Assembly (NCBI RefSeq): GCF_001940245.1
Contig: NZ_MJIG01000004.1
Span: 1,178,001 to 1,242,000, forward strand
DNA: 64,000 nt
Source of the DNA: Anaerostipes sp. 992a
GTDB taxonomy: Bacteria > Bacillota > Clostridia > Lachnospirales > Lachnospiraceae
Direction of reading: 5' to 3'
The translations under genes were made by a program, and so were the position numbers. Shown here piece by piece: positions 17,209 through 25,168 of this stretch. The notes below the pieces were generated by a model. It worked only from the letters and a program-made list of their open reading frames with translations, had not been told where the DNA came from and ran no database searches. The stretch's first letter is position 1. Every line of letters starts with the position of its first letter.

Positions 17209-18567
17209 ATGGAAAATAATATGACCCAGGGTTCTACCGCAAAGCATCTTCTGTTCTTTGCAGTCCCTGTTTTTTTAGGAAGTTTATTTCAACAATTTTA
17301 TACTATGGTAGATACCATGATCGTCGGACGTTTTGTCAGCGTAAAGGCCCTTGCTGCTGTTGGAGCCACCAATTCCATTACCTTTTTGACCATCGGCTTT
17401 ATCATCGGAATTACAACCGGATTTGGTATCCAGATTGCCCAATCCTATGGAGCTCAAAATATTCCCCAGTTAAAAAGAGCCATTGGCTCCAGCTTTATCC
17501 TCGGAGGTATCTTTTTGATCCTTATGACCATCGGTGTCACCGCAGGACTGAAATCGATTCTGAACCTTTTGCACACCCCTGCAAATATTTATACGGATTC
17601 CTACCGTTATATACTGATCTATACTCTCGGACTGATAGGCCCGATGGTATATAACTTGATTGCGTCCATTTTACGTGCTTTGGGAGATTCCAAGACTCCT
17701 TTGTATTTTTTAGTTTTTTCTTCTATATTAAATATTATTTTAGACTTAACCTTTATATTAAAATTCCACTGGGGTGTAGCAGGCGCATCCTTTGCCACAG
17801 TCTTATCCCAGCTGGTATCTGGCATTATGTGTTTTCTCTATGCCACCAAACACTATGAGCTATTAAAATTAACCAAAGAATACTTTATTCCCGACTTTTC
17901 TCTTTGGAAACGAATGATGAGCATGGGAATTCCTATGGCACTGCAATATTGTGTCACTGCCTTAGGTGCCATGGTTCTCCAGACAAAAACAAATGCATTT
18001 GGCTATATTGCCGTAGCTGCATTTACCGCTGCCAACAAACTGGAATCCCTGTCTGTACAGCCTTTCATTGCTCTGGGTAGCGCGGTTGCCACATACACTG
18101 GACAAAATCTAGGTGCAGGCAGATTCGACCGCATCCGCACGGGAGCAAAGGTAGGCTTTCTATACACTTTGGTCATCAGCCTGGCATTAGGAATCTTCAT
18201 CCATCTTACCGGAAGCTCTATTGTACAGCTCTTCTTATCCACAGATACTCCAGAAGTAATTCCTCAGATTTTGGAATATGCCCATATGTATCTGCTACTG
18301 ATGATTTTATGCTATGTTCCTCTCGGAATGATCTTTTTATATCGAAATGCCATGCAGGGAATGGGAAATGGCTTTATCCCTTTCTTAGGTGGAATTCTCG
18401 AATTGATCTGCCGCTCCATCGCAGCTCTCTTTCTGACCGGTCCGTTTGGCTTCTGGGGAATTGCAGCAGCAGGTCCTCTGGCATGGATCGGAGCAGGAAT
18501 TCCGCTTTGTATTATTTATCATATTGATATCAAGCACAGAGAGCAGAAATCCCTAGTAGAAAAATAG
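17209..18567 (+). CDS. MATE family efflux transporter
   Basis: Cation-coupled multidrug or metabolite exporter in the inner membrane. 452 aa with about 12 hydrophobic helices in two halves. Family signals are FFAVPVFLGSLFQQFYTMVD in helix 1 and DTMIVGRFVSVKALAAVGA. The second half starts near MMSMGIPMALQYCVTALGAM. The ATG is 8 nt after CGGAGGAGA. It stands alone on the plus strand with its own terminator. Substrate cannot be predicted. Confidence 0.92.
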   Translation: MENNMTQGSTAKHLLFFAVPVFLGSLFQQFYTMVDTMIVGRFVSVKALAAVGATNSITFLTIGFIIGITTGFGIQIAQSYGAQNIPQLKRAIGSSFILGGIFLILMTIGVTAGLKSILNLLHTPANIYTDSYRYILIYTLGLIGPMVYNLIASILRALGDSKTPLYFLVFSSILNIILDLTFILKFHWGVAGASFATVLSQLVSGIMCFLYATKHYELLKLTKEYFIPDFSLWKRMMSMGIPMALQYCVTALGAMVLQTKTNAFGYIAVAAFTAANKLESLSVQPFIALGSAVATYTGQNLGAGRFDRIRTGAKVGFLYTLVISLALGIFIHLTGSSIVQLFLSTDTPEVIPQILEYAHMYLLLMILCYVPLGMIFLYRNAMQGMGNGFIPFLGGILELICRSIAALFLTGPFGFWGIAAAGPLAWIGAGIPLCIIYHIDIKHREQKSLVEK

Positions 18568-18572
18568 AACAA

Positions 18573-18606
18573 AGCGCCATACGGATTTCCCGTATGGCGA
18601 CTTTCT
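18573..18606 (+). terminator. Terminator of the MATE gene
   Basis: CGCCATACGG pairs with CCGTATGGCG, followed by ACTTTCTT. It lies just after the stop and before the converging GntR gene, and may work in both directions. Confidence 0.75.
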
Positions 18607-18614
18607 TATACGAT

Positions 18615-18980
18615 TTATTCACTTTCTTTTTTCTTGATCAACAAATCTATCGCTTCCTGTTCGTTATATCCCAATTCCTTCATATCTTCTAAATATCTCA
18701 AAATCACCCCTGCTGCTATCTCCGTACGACATCGCTCAATCCTTTGAGGATCATCTGTAACACACCTGCCCGTAGTACGATTGGTTACAATCAGCCCTTC
18801 CTGGTCCAGGGCTGCAAGAGCTCTCTGCATGGTATTCGGATTCACTTCCGCTTCCTTAGCCAGATCACGAACACTGGGAAGTTTATCACCACATTGATAT
18901 TCTCCCGACACAATCTGCTTCCCCAGCTGTTCTTTTAGCTGTATCCAGATTGGGCGGTCGTCACTAATCTTCCATTCCAT
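18615..18980 (-). CDS. GntR family regulator (YtrA subfamily)
   Basis: 121 aa: a winged helix (residues 1-75; PIWIQLKEQLGKQIVSGEYQ and LPSVRDLAKEAEVNPNTMQR) and a short helical tail, the YtrA pattern. YtrA-type regulators sit with the ABC transporter they repress. Here it is the last gene after the ATPase and permease, and a perfect palindrome before the ATPase is the likely operator. The inducer is unknown; in relatives it is often cell-wall antibiotics. Confidence 0.9.
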   Translation of the reverse strand: MEWKISDDRPIWIQLKEQLGKQIVSGEYQCGDKLPSVRDLAKEAEVNPNTMQRALAALDQEGLIVTNRTTGRCVTDDPQRIERCRTEIAAGVILRYLEDMKELGYNEQEAIDLLIKKKESE

Positions 18981-18994
18981 CTCATATCCCTTCT

Positions 18995-19723
18995 TTATTC
19001 TAAATTCAATTTTTTTGTTAAAATAACCTCTGTAACAATATGATAAACCAAAATCTCACATACAGTAATCAGCAACAAAATCATCCCTTCGACCGGATAT
19101 TCCATAGAAAAATAATCGATCCATGATGTGGCAAACCCCATCACCATAGACAATCCTATATATGCCACAAATGCACATGGCAATGCATATCGGTTACTTA
19201 GATGGCCAATCGCCATGGCTGCATATGCATGGTAAATAGTTGCCAGCAACTCTAATATGGATAGTGCAATTCCATACGCTCCCCATTGGACCATTACAGA
19301 GATCTCGGGCTCAAACTCCTGCATCATTCTATTCACCATCTCATTCCAGTCTGATCCAACCGCACCCCTGACAATCATATAAGCCACAAGCAAATATACC
19401 ACCATGCTGCCTATGCTGATCATCAATGCACTGACTGCCTTGGATATAATTAACATTCTTTCAGAAACTGGCAATGTAAACATCAGATATCCCTCTTCCT
19501 TCAATAGCCCATGCCAGAATCTCTGTATTACGAAAATAACATTCATAACAAATATTGCAGTAAACAAAGCAAACAGTATAACGATAAAAATATTAAAAAC
19601 ATCTGGTCGTTTTATAAATATCTGTATTGAGAATACTCCTCCGAGTATCAATACAGATATCCACAACGGTATCATGGTCTTAGCCATGGACTTTAAATCA
19701 TACTTTATCAACTTTCCAAACAT
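18995..19723 (-). CDS. ABC transporter permease (ABC-2 type)
   Basis: 242-aa membrane protein with about six hydrophobic segments (MIPLWISVLILGGVFSIQIF; IFIVILFALFTAIFVMNVIF; SIGSMVVYLLVAYMIV and others). No signal domain. I start at ATG 19723 (MFGKLIKYDLKSMAK) because GGGGGAGGG precedes it; a longer open frame overlaps the ATPase gene. It begins one base after the ATPase stop codon. With the ATPase it would form an exporter or a sensor-like transporter under GntR control. Confidence 0.85.
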   Translation of the reverse strand: MFGKLIKYDLKSMAKTMIPLWISVLILGGVFSIQIFIKRPDVFNIFIVILFALFTAIFVMNVIFVIQRFWHGLLKEEGYLMFTLPVSERMLIISKAVSALMISIGSMVVYLLVAYMIVRGAVGSDWNEMVNRMMQEFEPEISVMVQWGAYGIALSILELLATIYHAYAAMAIGHLSNRYALPCAFVAYIGLSMVMGFATSWIDYFSMEYPVEGMILLLITVCEILVYHIVTEVILTKKLNLE

Positions 19724-19724
19724 C

Positions 19725-20444
19725 TTATTGCCCTCCCCCATAAACATCTGCCTTAAACATCTCACGGAACAGGCTGTCAATGGATTTTCCCTTTTCTTCT
19801 CTCAGATTATCCACCTGTTCATGTACCAAAATCTTACCTTTTTGAATAAAAATAACTTCATCCAGAATCTTTTCAATATCCGCAATTAAATGGGTTGAAA
19901 TGACAACCGTGCCATTTTCATTATAATTATTCAAAATCGTATCCAGAATAAAATCTCTCGCTGCTGGATCAACTCCCGCAATCGGCTCATCCAATAAATA
20001 TAATTCTGCTTTCCGACTCATTACCAGAATCAACTGTACCTTCTCTTTATTTCCTTTTGACAGCTTCTTCATCTTGTCATTCATGGAAATTCCCAATGTC
20101 TGACACATCTCCTCCGCTTTTCTCCTGTCAAAATCCTGATAAAAATCTTCAAAAAACTCCATCAGGTCCTTTACCTTCATCCAATCTGCAAAATACATCT
20201 TATCTGGCAGATAACTGACCTTCGCCTTACTATCAATTCCTGGCTTATTGCCACAGATCAGGACTTCTCCCTGCGTTGGCTGGAGCAATCCATTCAACAC
20301 CTTGATCAGTGTTGTCTTGCCAGATCCATTAGGTCCCAGCAAACCAATAATCTTCCCACTTCCAATGGTCACTGATACATCTGTCAACGCTTCCTTACTT
20401 CCATACTTCTTCTGTAAATGACTGCATTTCACTAATTCTGCCAT
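19725..20444 (-). CDS. ABC transporter ATP-binding protein
   Basis: 239 aa with Walker A GPNGSGKTTLIK, a divergent signature region KKLSKGNKEKVQL, Walker B AELYLLDEPIAGVDP and the switch His in VVISTHLIADIE. SKGNKEK in place of LSGGQ is typical of YtrB-like, bacitracin-type subfamilies. First gene of the ATPase-permease-GntR operon, read from the operator palindrome region. Confidence 0.92.
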   Translation of the reverse strand: MAELVKCSHLQKKYGSKEALTDVSVTIGSGKIIGLLGPNGSGKTTLIKVLNGLLQPTQGEVLICGNKPGIDSKAKVSYLPDKMYFADWMKVKDLMEFFEDFYQDFDRRKAEEMCQTLGISMNDKMKKLSKGNKEKVQLILVMSRKAELYLLDEPIAGVDPAARDFILDTILNNYNENGTVVISTHLIADIEKILDEVIFIQKGKILVHEQVDNLREEKGKSIDSLFREMFKADVYGGGQ

Positions 20445-20480
20445 ACCCTTTTCCTTTCTTTATGTAAAACAACAATTAAG

Positions 20481-20512
20481 TATTATTGTATTAATCACTT
20501 AATACAATAATA
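20481..20512. promoter_or_regulatory. Perfect 14-bp inverted repeat, likely GntR operator
   Basis: TATTATTGTATTAA, 4-nt spacer TCAC, then its exact complement TTAATACAATAATA, 37 nt before the ABC ATPase start. Size and symmetry fit a dimeric GntR/YtrA site covering the promoter. Confidence 0.75.
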
Positions 20513-20552
20513 TAATAATACAATTGCAGACATTTGTCAATGGATGAAAAAC

Positions 20553-20581
20553 AAAAAACCCAGGACCAAACGTCCTGGGTT
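20553..20581 (-). terminator. Terminator of the first NlpC/P60 gene
   Basis: AACCCAGGAC and GTCCTGGGTT form a stem followed by TTTTTTG on the minus strand. Confidence 0.85.
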
Positions 20582-20602
20582 GATTCTTCAAACTTATGTA
20601 AT

Positions 20603-21241
20603 TTACTTAATAATTCTTCTTACGCAACGCACCTTACGATATCCTGCATTGTTAGAAATCTTAATTCCTGTCTTTTCGTTACTTGCATGTACGATCTTAT
20701 TGTTACCAATATAGATTGCTACATGTCCGTAATAACAGATCAAGTCTCCTGGTTTCTTATTAGACCAGCTTACTTTTGTTCCTTTGCTCGCCTGACCAGA
20801 AGAAGAATGAGGCAGGCTATATCCAAAATGTTTATACACTGACATTGTAAATCCAGAACAATCTGTTCCTTTTGTTAAACTACTTCCTCCATATACATAT
20901 GGATTACCAACAAAACGCTTTGCATAGTTTGCAACATCTGTACCAGTTACTGGTTTTTTCTTTGTTGTATACTTCTTTGCCACATATGCGTATTCACCGT
21001 TATATTTAATCTTATACCAGTAATTATCTACCAGTGTATAACAGGTTAATTTCTTACCTTTACTGAACTTTGTCAAGGTAGTGGAATTCTTATCCGCTTT
21101 TGCCTTTACTTTTACGCTTGCTGTTGTGTATCTTGTATATGCTGCAGATGCTTCCTTTTCATTAGAAAATACCAACACACCTGCTGTCATTAAAAAACAT
21201 AATATAAATGATAATATTCTTACTGCTAATTTACGATTCAT
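20603..21241 (-). CDS. Secreted NlpC/P60 peptidoglycan endopeptidase, one SH3 domain
   Basis: Cleaves peptide stems in the cell wall (D,L-endopeptidase type). 212 aa: signal peptide (AVRILSFILCFLMTAGVLVF), one bacterial SH3-like domain (residues about 35-95) and a C-terminal NlpC/P60 domain with catalytic Cys in TDCSGFTMSVYKHFG, His in YYGHVAIYIG and a third polar His in IVHAS. The shortest of three paralogues at 20.6, 21.5 and 25.2 kb, which share the same catalytic domain and vary in SH3 number. Its promoter has an upstream WalR-type box. Confidence 0.9.
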   Translation of the reverse strand: MNRKLAVRILSFILCFLMTAGVLVFSNEKEASAAYTRYTTASVKVKAKADKNSTTLTKFSKGKKLTCYTLVDNYWYKIKYNGEYAYVAKKYTTKKKPVTGTDVANYAKRFVGNPYVYGGSSLTKGTDCSGFTMSVYKHFGYSLPHSSSGQASKGTKVSWSNKKPGDLICYYGHVAIYIGNNKIVHASNEKTGIKISNNAGYRKVRCVRRIIK

Positions 21242-21300
21242 TGTCTACTCCTAACCAATACTCTTCCTAATCTTTTGTGTTCCCTTTTTTAACTGTAATA

Positions 21301-21362
21301 ATAATACCACACTTTGCAACACTTGTAAATAGTTTTTTCACATATTGTAATATTTCTGTAAT
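21301..21362 (-). promoter_or_regulatory. Promoter and WalR-type box of the first NlpC/P60 gene
   Basis: Minus strand -35 TTTACA (21324-21329), 17 nt, -10 TATTAT (21301-21306). Upstream, TGTAAT-N5-TGTAAT stands at 21346-21362 (written on the plus strand), a perfect fit to the known WalR (YycF) two-half consensus. Confidence 0.7.
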
Positions 21363-21433
21363 AGTTTCTTGACATAAATATCGATTTTTCATAATAATTA
21401 AGTCATATTTATACGAATTAGAGCAATATAAAT

Positions 21434-21461
21434 AAAAAAAGCGCATATTTTGCGCTTTTTT
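21434..21461 (-). terminator. Terminator of the second NlpC/P60 gene
   Basis: AAAAAAGCGCA and TGCGCTTTTTT are symmetric, giving a stem with U-runs on either strand; it follows the stop of the gene at 21484. Confidence 0.85.
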
Positions 21462-21483
21462 CAACTTATTATTATTGTAATAA

Positions 21484-22350
21484 TTACTTCACAATTCTTC
21501 TCACACATGCTACTTCACGGTAGTTTGCAGGAGAAGTTGTCTTAATTCCTGTTTTTTTACTGCTAGCATGAATCACCTTATTATTACCCATATAGATAGC
21601 TACATGTCCATAATAACAGATCAAATCTCCGGCCTTTTTATTAGACCAGCTTACCTTCGTACCAGCACTTCTCTGGGCACTTGAAGATCTCGGAATCTTA
21701 TATCCAAAATGCTTGTAAATGGATTGTGTAAATCCAGAACAATCTGCTCCTTTTGTCAAGCTGGTTCCTCCATATACATACGGATTTCCCAAAAACTTCT
21801 TCGCATAATTTACAACCTGCTGCCCTTTTGATACGGTTACTTTCGTCTTAGATAAATACTTTGTTGTTACAAAACGATAATATCCGCTCTTCTTCACTAC
21901 TGTCCAGCTTCCACTTGTGCCATAACAGGTAATCTTCGTTCCCTGTGAATAAGAACCTACAGATGTAGATCCAGAAGAAGGGGTCTTTCTGATATTCACA
22001 CGACTCTTTACATATCTGGTATAAGAATCTGTATAGTTTACTTTTGGTTTTGTCTTAGACAAATATTTTGTCTTAACATATCCCTTCTTCCCTTCGAAAG
22101 AAACCTTAGTCCAAGAGCCAGAAGTCTCTGTACATGTAACTGCGTCCTTCCAAGAATACTTCCCAAGAATAGAAGAAGAAGCGGATGCGCTTTTCCTAAT
22201 ATTAAGAAAATCTACAGTTACATATCTTATGTAGGAAGCAGATACTTCCTGTTCCTGTGCAGTAAATACAACCCCAACCATCATCATGAAACATAATACA
22301 AATGATAATATTCTTATGGGTATCTTTCTAATTACTAATCTTTGTTCCAT
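21484..22350 (-). CDS. Secreted NlpC/P60 peptidoglycan endopeptidase, two SH3 domains
   Basis: 288 aa: signal peptide (IRILSFVLCFMMMVGVVFTA), two SH3b domains (about residues 38-95 and 105-170, each starting YTRY-like or YIRYVTVDFLNIRKSAS) and a NlpC/P60 domain with catalytic Cys in GADCSGFTQSIYKHFG and His in YYGHVAIYMG. Closest relative in the window is the copy at 25169; their ends (KTTSPANYREVACVRRIVK) are the same. Own promoter with WalR-type box. Confidence 0.92.
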   Translation of the reverse strand: MEQRLVIRKIPIRILSFVLCFMMMVGVVFTAQEQEVSASYIRYVTVDFLNIRKSASASSSILGKYSWKDAVTCTETSGSWTKVSFEGKKGYVKTKYLSKTKPKVNYTDSYTRYVKSRVNIRKTPSSGSTSVGSYSQGTKITCYGTSGSWTVVKKSGYYRFVTTKYLSKTKVTVSKGQQVVNYAKKFLGNPYVYGGTSLTKGADCSGFTQSIYKHFGYKIPRSSSAQRSAGTKVSWSNKKAGDLICYYGHVAIYMGNNKVIHASSKKTGIKTTSPANYREVACVRRIVK

Positions 22351-22408
22351 ATTTTTCCCACCTTTATCGTATTATTGTTTTTTATTCTTTGCTCTTTGAA
22401 CTGTCCTT

Positions 22409-22471
22409 ATAGTAACACATCAGAAACTATTTGTAAATAGTTTTTTCTTATTTTTGTAATATTTTTGTAAT
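22409..22471 (-). promoter_or_regulatory. Promoter and WalR-type box of the second NlpC/P60 gene
   Basis: Minus strand -35 TTTACA (22432-22437), 17 nt, -10 TACTAT (22409-22414). TGTAAT-N5-TGTAAT at 22455-22471 in plus-strand notation. Same layout as at the other two paralogues. Confidence 0.7.
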
Positions 22472-22509
22472 ATTTAAAATTTCTTTATTAATTTAGACAT
22501 TCTTAATAT

Positions 22510-22810
22510 AGAAAATGCGGGTTTCTTTGACTATGGGATAGTGAGTGAGAACGAAATCATTCCAATCAGCAATCAAGCTACGGAGCTTCCAAATCTGATA
22601 CATGTTTTCTTGTTTTACACCAGGGCAGACGAAAATCTTATCTCTCGTCCAGGGACAAATGGCTATGTAAGCAAGCTTCCAGCCATTTGTCCTTATGGAC
22701 GACCAAAAGCACTGCTTTTGGTAAAGATTTTCTGCCTGAGAAAACATGTAAGCTCCTCCGCAGATTGCTTTACCGGAATGGTTTCGTTCTTTGTAGTGTA
22801 TTGATTTCTC
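22510..22810 (-). repeat. Structured inverted-repeat element, copy A
   Basis: Read on the minus strand. Outer arms GAACGAAACCATTCCGG and GGAATGATTTCGTTC, then ACATGTTTTCT / AGAAAACATGT. P1 is GGCAGAAAATCTT / AAGATTTT-CG-TCTGCC with a 2-nt CG bulge. P2 is hairpin CCAAAAGC agt GCTTTTGG. P3 is TCGTCCA / TGGACGA enclosing P4 GGACAAATGGCT / AGCCATTTGTCC with AAGCTTGCTT in the loop. Same order of stems as copies B and C. Lacks the AAAGCGA part seen in B, C and D. Confidence 0.75.
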
Positions 22811-22907
22811 CCATATTCGTGTGGAGAAACGGAGTGTGGCAAAGAAGAAGGCTTTTTCATAGACCATATCCCCGTTTTCCCAACCTATATAGATGCAAGA
22901 AAATACA

Positions 22908-24758
22908 ATCGAGTAGGAGGAATTTCTCTTGATTGAGAAATTCCGACCTCTCACACCACCGTGCGTACCGTTCGGTACACGGCGGTTCAATCAACTTAAC
23001 AAGTAACACACCTTTCGGTGTAGTAATCTAACATTGAGACTAATCCGAATGAGGTTAGTCTCTTATTGCTTATAGCTTGGCATACATCTGAACCTCGACA
23101 TACTCTTGCGAACCCTTTAGCGTAGGATGTTCGCTTTGCTGCCCATTGGGGCACGCCTAGTTTCATTAAATTCTTTGCCCTGTTTTGTGGTGTTTTCCAT
23201 TGTTTCCATATACACATACGAAGTCTGAATCGGATATGTTTATCCATTTCTCTGCACAGATGTTTCATACTCCCTATCTTGAAGTAGTTAACCCATCCTC
23301 TGATAAGTTGATTGAGTTTCTCCACTTTGTAGCTGTTGCTTACACCCCAGCTACGACAGGTGAGTTCCTTCATCCTCTTCTTGAATTTCTCAACTGATTT
23401 TGCATGTGGCTTCGCCTTGTATTGGTGTGCTCTTGAATCAAAATAGAATCCAAATCCAAGGTATTTGAGTCCTTGCGGTTTATCCACTTTACTCTTTGTC
23501 ATGTTGACCTTAAGCCCTAGTTTCTCCTCAATGAATCGAGAGATATTTCTCATTACTCGATTTGCAGACATTTCACTCCCAACCATAATGATACAGTCAT
23601 CCGCATATCTCGCGAAATTGAGCCCTCGCTTTTCCATTTCTTTGTCAAGTTCATTGAGCATGATATTCGCTAATAGCGGAGAAAGATTTCCTCCTTGCGG
23701 TGTTCCTATTACAGAGTTTTCATACTCATCATCAATCATAATTCCACTGACAAGATACTTTCTCACAATGGAGATGACATCTCCATCCTTGATTGTTCTT
23801 CCAATTAAGGTCATCAGCTTGTCATGATTTACTGTGTCAAAGAACTTTTCCAAGTCAATGTCTACAATCCAATCATTACCATCATTCATCATATCAAGTG
23901 CTGTTAGGATTGCTTGTTGTGCACACCTATTCGGTCTGAATCCATAACTGTGGTCATGGAATTGTTCCTCATAGATTGGTGTTAGTACCTGTGCAATGGC
24001 TTGTTGTACAAATCTGTCTGTTACCGTTGGTACTCCTAGGTTTCTGACACCACCATCAGGCTTTGGTATCTCCACTCTTCGTACTGGTTGAGGTTTGTAT
24101 TTTCTTGTCCTCAACTGTTCCTTGATGATTTCGCCGTTCTTTGCAAGATGTTCCTTGAGTTCTGTGTACTTCATTCCGTCCACTCCCTCTGCACCTTTGT
24201 TTCGTACGACTTGCAGATATGCTCTGTTGAGATTATCACTAGATAATATCTGCTCCATTAGATTACTTGTGTCCATGCGTTCTTTCCTTTCCGTCTCGCT
24301 TGATTTGACCATCTTTTACCCGATTGGTTACGGCAGATGTTGTCATTTCTGCAATACGAGACATACTCAAACTGATTGATTGTTCGCCCCTTCACTCCAT
24401 CCCCATTACAGAGACTTCTTCACTACTATGGGCTCGGCTGATTTCTCACAGTTCGTTGTTACTAGGCTGATGATACCTCTGTGAGACCTCCACGCTTAAG
24501 GTGCACGCTCTTTCCTCTCATCTATCCGCCACATTTACTCGTACTTCCAGCAACTTTTGGACTTCATCTCCTTTTGCAGACTTATCCGTATTTCCGAGCC
24601 TTATATGTGATTTCTGTCCGTCGGACCAAGAGTTTGCTTACAGCTTCCTTCAGATTCCACCTCACGATGGACACCCTTGCTGTTCGGCTATACACTTCCT
24701 CGTTGCCTAGGCGTGTTCGGGACTTTCACCCGTTAGAGCGCGCCCATGGCGCGCAAAC
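22908..24758 (-). mobile_element. Group IIC intron with maturase
   Basis: Minus strand. The 5' end is near 24758 (GTTTGCGCGCC, a variant of GUGYG), followed by GGTGAAAGTCCCGAACACG, a usual intron start region. The 3' part after the maturase has a domain-V-like fold (GAACCGCC...GGTACGCACGGTGG, GTGTGAGAGGTCGG) and domain VI GGAATTTCTC / GAGAAATTCC followed by TCCTACTCGAT ending near 22908. It sits after a hairpin and T-run (GGAATATTTCC, GTTCTTTTT), as group IIC introns prefer. It interrupts one arm of structured repeat B. Ends may be off by a few bases. Confidence 0.8.
22996..24276 (-). CDS. ltrA: Group IIC intron reverse transcriptase/maturase
   Basis: 426 aa from ATG 24276 (MDTSNLMEQILSSDNLNRAY), the same start as the well-known Eubacterium rectale group IIC maturase (MarathonRT), which it closely resembles. 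RT motifs GFRPNRCAQQAI, VDIDLEKFFDTVNH, GTPQGGNLSPLLANI and the catalytic FARYADDCIIM are present. A maturase/thumb domain follows (residues about 300-426), and no HNH endonuclease domain is present, as expected for class C. It makes the intron splice and copies it into new sites. All catalytic residues look intact. Confidence 0.95.
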   Translation of the reverse strand: MDTSNLMEQILSSDNLNRAYLQVVRNKGAEGVDGMKYTELKEHLAKNGEIIKEQLRTRKYKPQPVRRVEIPKPDGGVRNLGVPTVTDRFVQQAIAQVLTPIYEEQFHDHSYGFRPNRCAQQAILTALDMMNDGNDWIVDIDLEKFFDTVNHDKLMTLIGRTIKDGDVISIVRKYLVSGIMIDDEYENSVIGTPQGGNLSPLLANIMLNELDKEMEKRGLNFARYADDCIIMVGSEMSANRVMRNISRFIEEKLGLKVNMTKSKVDKPQGLKYLGFGFYFDSRAHQYKAKPHAKSVEKFKKRMKELTCRSWGVSNSYKVEKLNQLIRGWVNYFKIGSMKHLCREMDKHIRFRLRMCIWKQWKTPQNRAKNLMKLGVPQWAAKRTSYAKGFARVCRGSDVCQAISNKRLTSFGLVSMLDYYTERCVTC

Positions 24759-24762
24759 AAAA

Positions 24763-25075
24763 AGAACGGAAATATTCCAGCAAGGCAATATTTGGAGGAG
24801 CTTCTTACAATCCCTTACATGGTTTGCTCTCTGTCAGAAAATCTTTGCAGAAAGCAACGCTTTCTGCCGCCCATCAGAGCAAATGAGGAAAAGCTTGCTT
24901 AAGAATCATTTGCGGATGGGCGGCATATAAGATTTTCGTCCGGTCCCTACCACGAGAGCGCTAAAAGCGAAGCGGCTGTGGCGAGTGGCAAAAACGCAAA
25001 GCATGTTAGGGATTGTTAAGCTCTGGAAACCTGATTGCCGGCTGGAATCATTCCGTTCTCATCGCTTGCATCTGT
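24763..25075 (+). repeat. Structured inverted-repeat element, copy B
   Basis: Outer arms GAACGGAAATATTCCAG (from 24764) and CTGGAATCATTCCGTTC (to about 25058); next pair GAGCTT...ACAATCCCT and AGGGATTGTTAAGCTC. P1 CAGAAAATCTT (24835-24845) / AAGATTTTCGTC (24929-24940). P2 hairpin GCAGAAAGC / GCTTTCTGC. P3 CGCCCATC / GATGGGCG enclosing P4 GCAAATGA / TCATTTGC with AAGCTTGCTT in the loop. Beyond the arms the pairing (AGATGCAAG / CTTGCATCT) continues across the inserted group II intron. Confidence 0.75.
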
Positions 25076-25104
25076 ATTCCAGAAAACCCGCATTTAGCAG
25101 ATTA

Positions 25105-25144
25105 CAAAAAAAGAAACCACATACATCGTACATGATTTCTTTTA
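25105..25144 (-). terminator. Terminator of the third NlpC/P60 gene
   Basis: AAAGAAATCATGTAC pairs with GTATGTGGTTTCTTT on the minus strand and runs into TTTTTTTG. Confidence 0.75.
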
Positions 25145-25168
25145 CCCCATTTATTTGTGAACTATTTA

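Larger units (their letters stand above)
22351..22995. other. Spacer with NlpC/P60 promoter, structured repeat A and intron 3' end
   Basis: 645 nt. It contains the promoter of the second NlpC/P60 gene (22409-22471), structured repeat copy A (about 22510-22810) and the RNA domains V/VI of the group II intron (22908-22995). A 165-codon frame here spans both intron and repeat and is not considered a gene. Confidence 0.6.
24277..25168. other. Intron 5' RNA domains and structured repeat B, no gene
   Basis: 892 nt. 24277-24758 is the 5' part of the group II intron (domains I-IV), 24763-25075 is structured repeat copy B, and 25105-25144 is the terminator of the third NlpC/P60 gene. Open frames here on the plus strand are antisense to the intron and are not genes. 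Confidence 0.7.

Noticed and set aside
21267-21464. 65-codon minus-strand frame between the first two NlpC/P60 genes
   Set aside because: Covers the promoter, the WalR-type box and a terminator; no ribosome site.
22493-22990. 165-codon open frame on the minus strand
   Set aside because: It runs from the intron's domain V through structured repeat A; its residues follow the inverted-repeat arms and no protein family is recognisable.
24481-24930. 149-codon open frame on the plus strand
   Set aside because: Antisense to the 5' domains of the group II intron and into repeat B; composition fits an RNA shadow.
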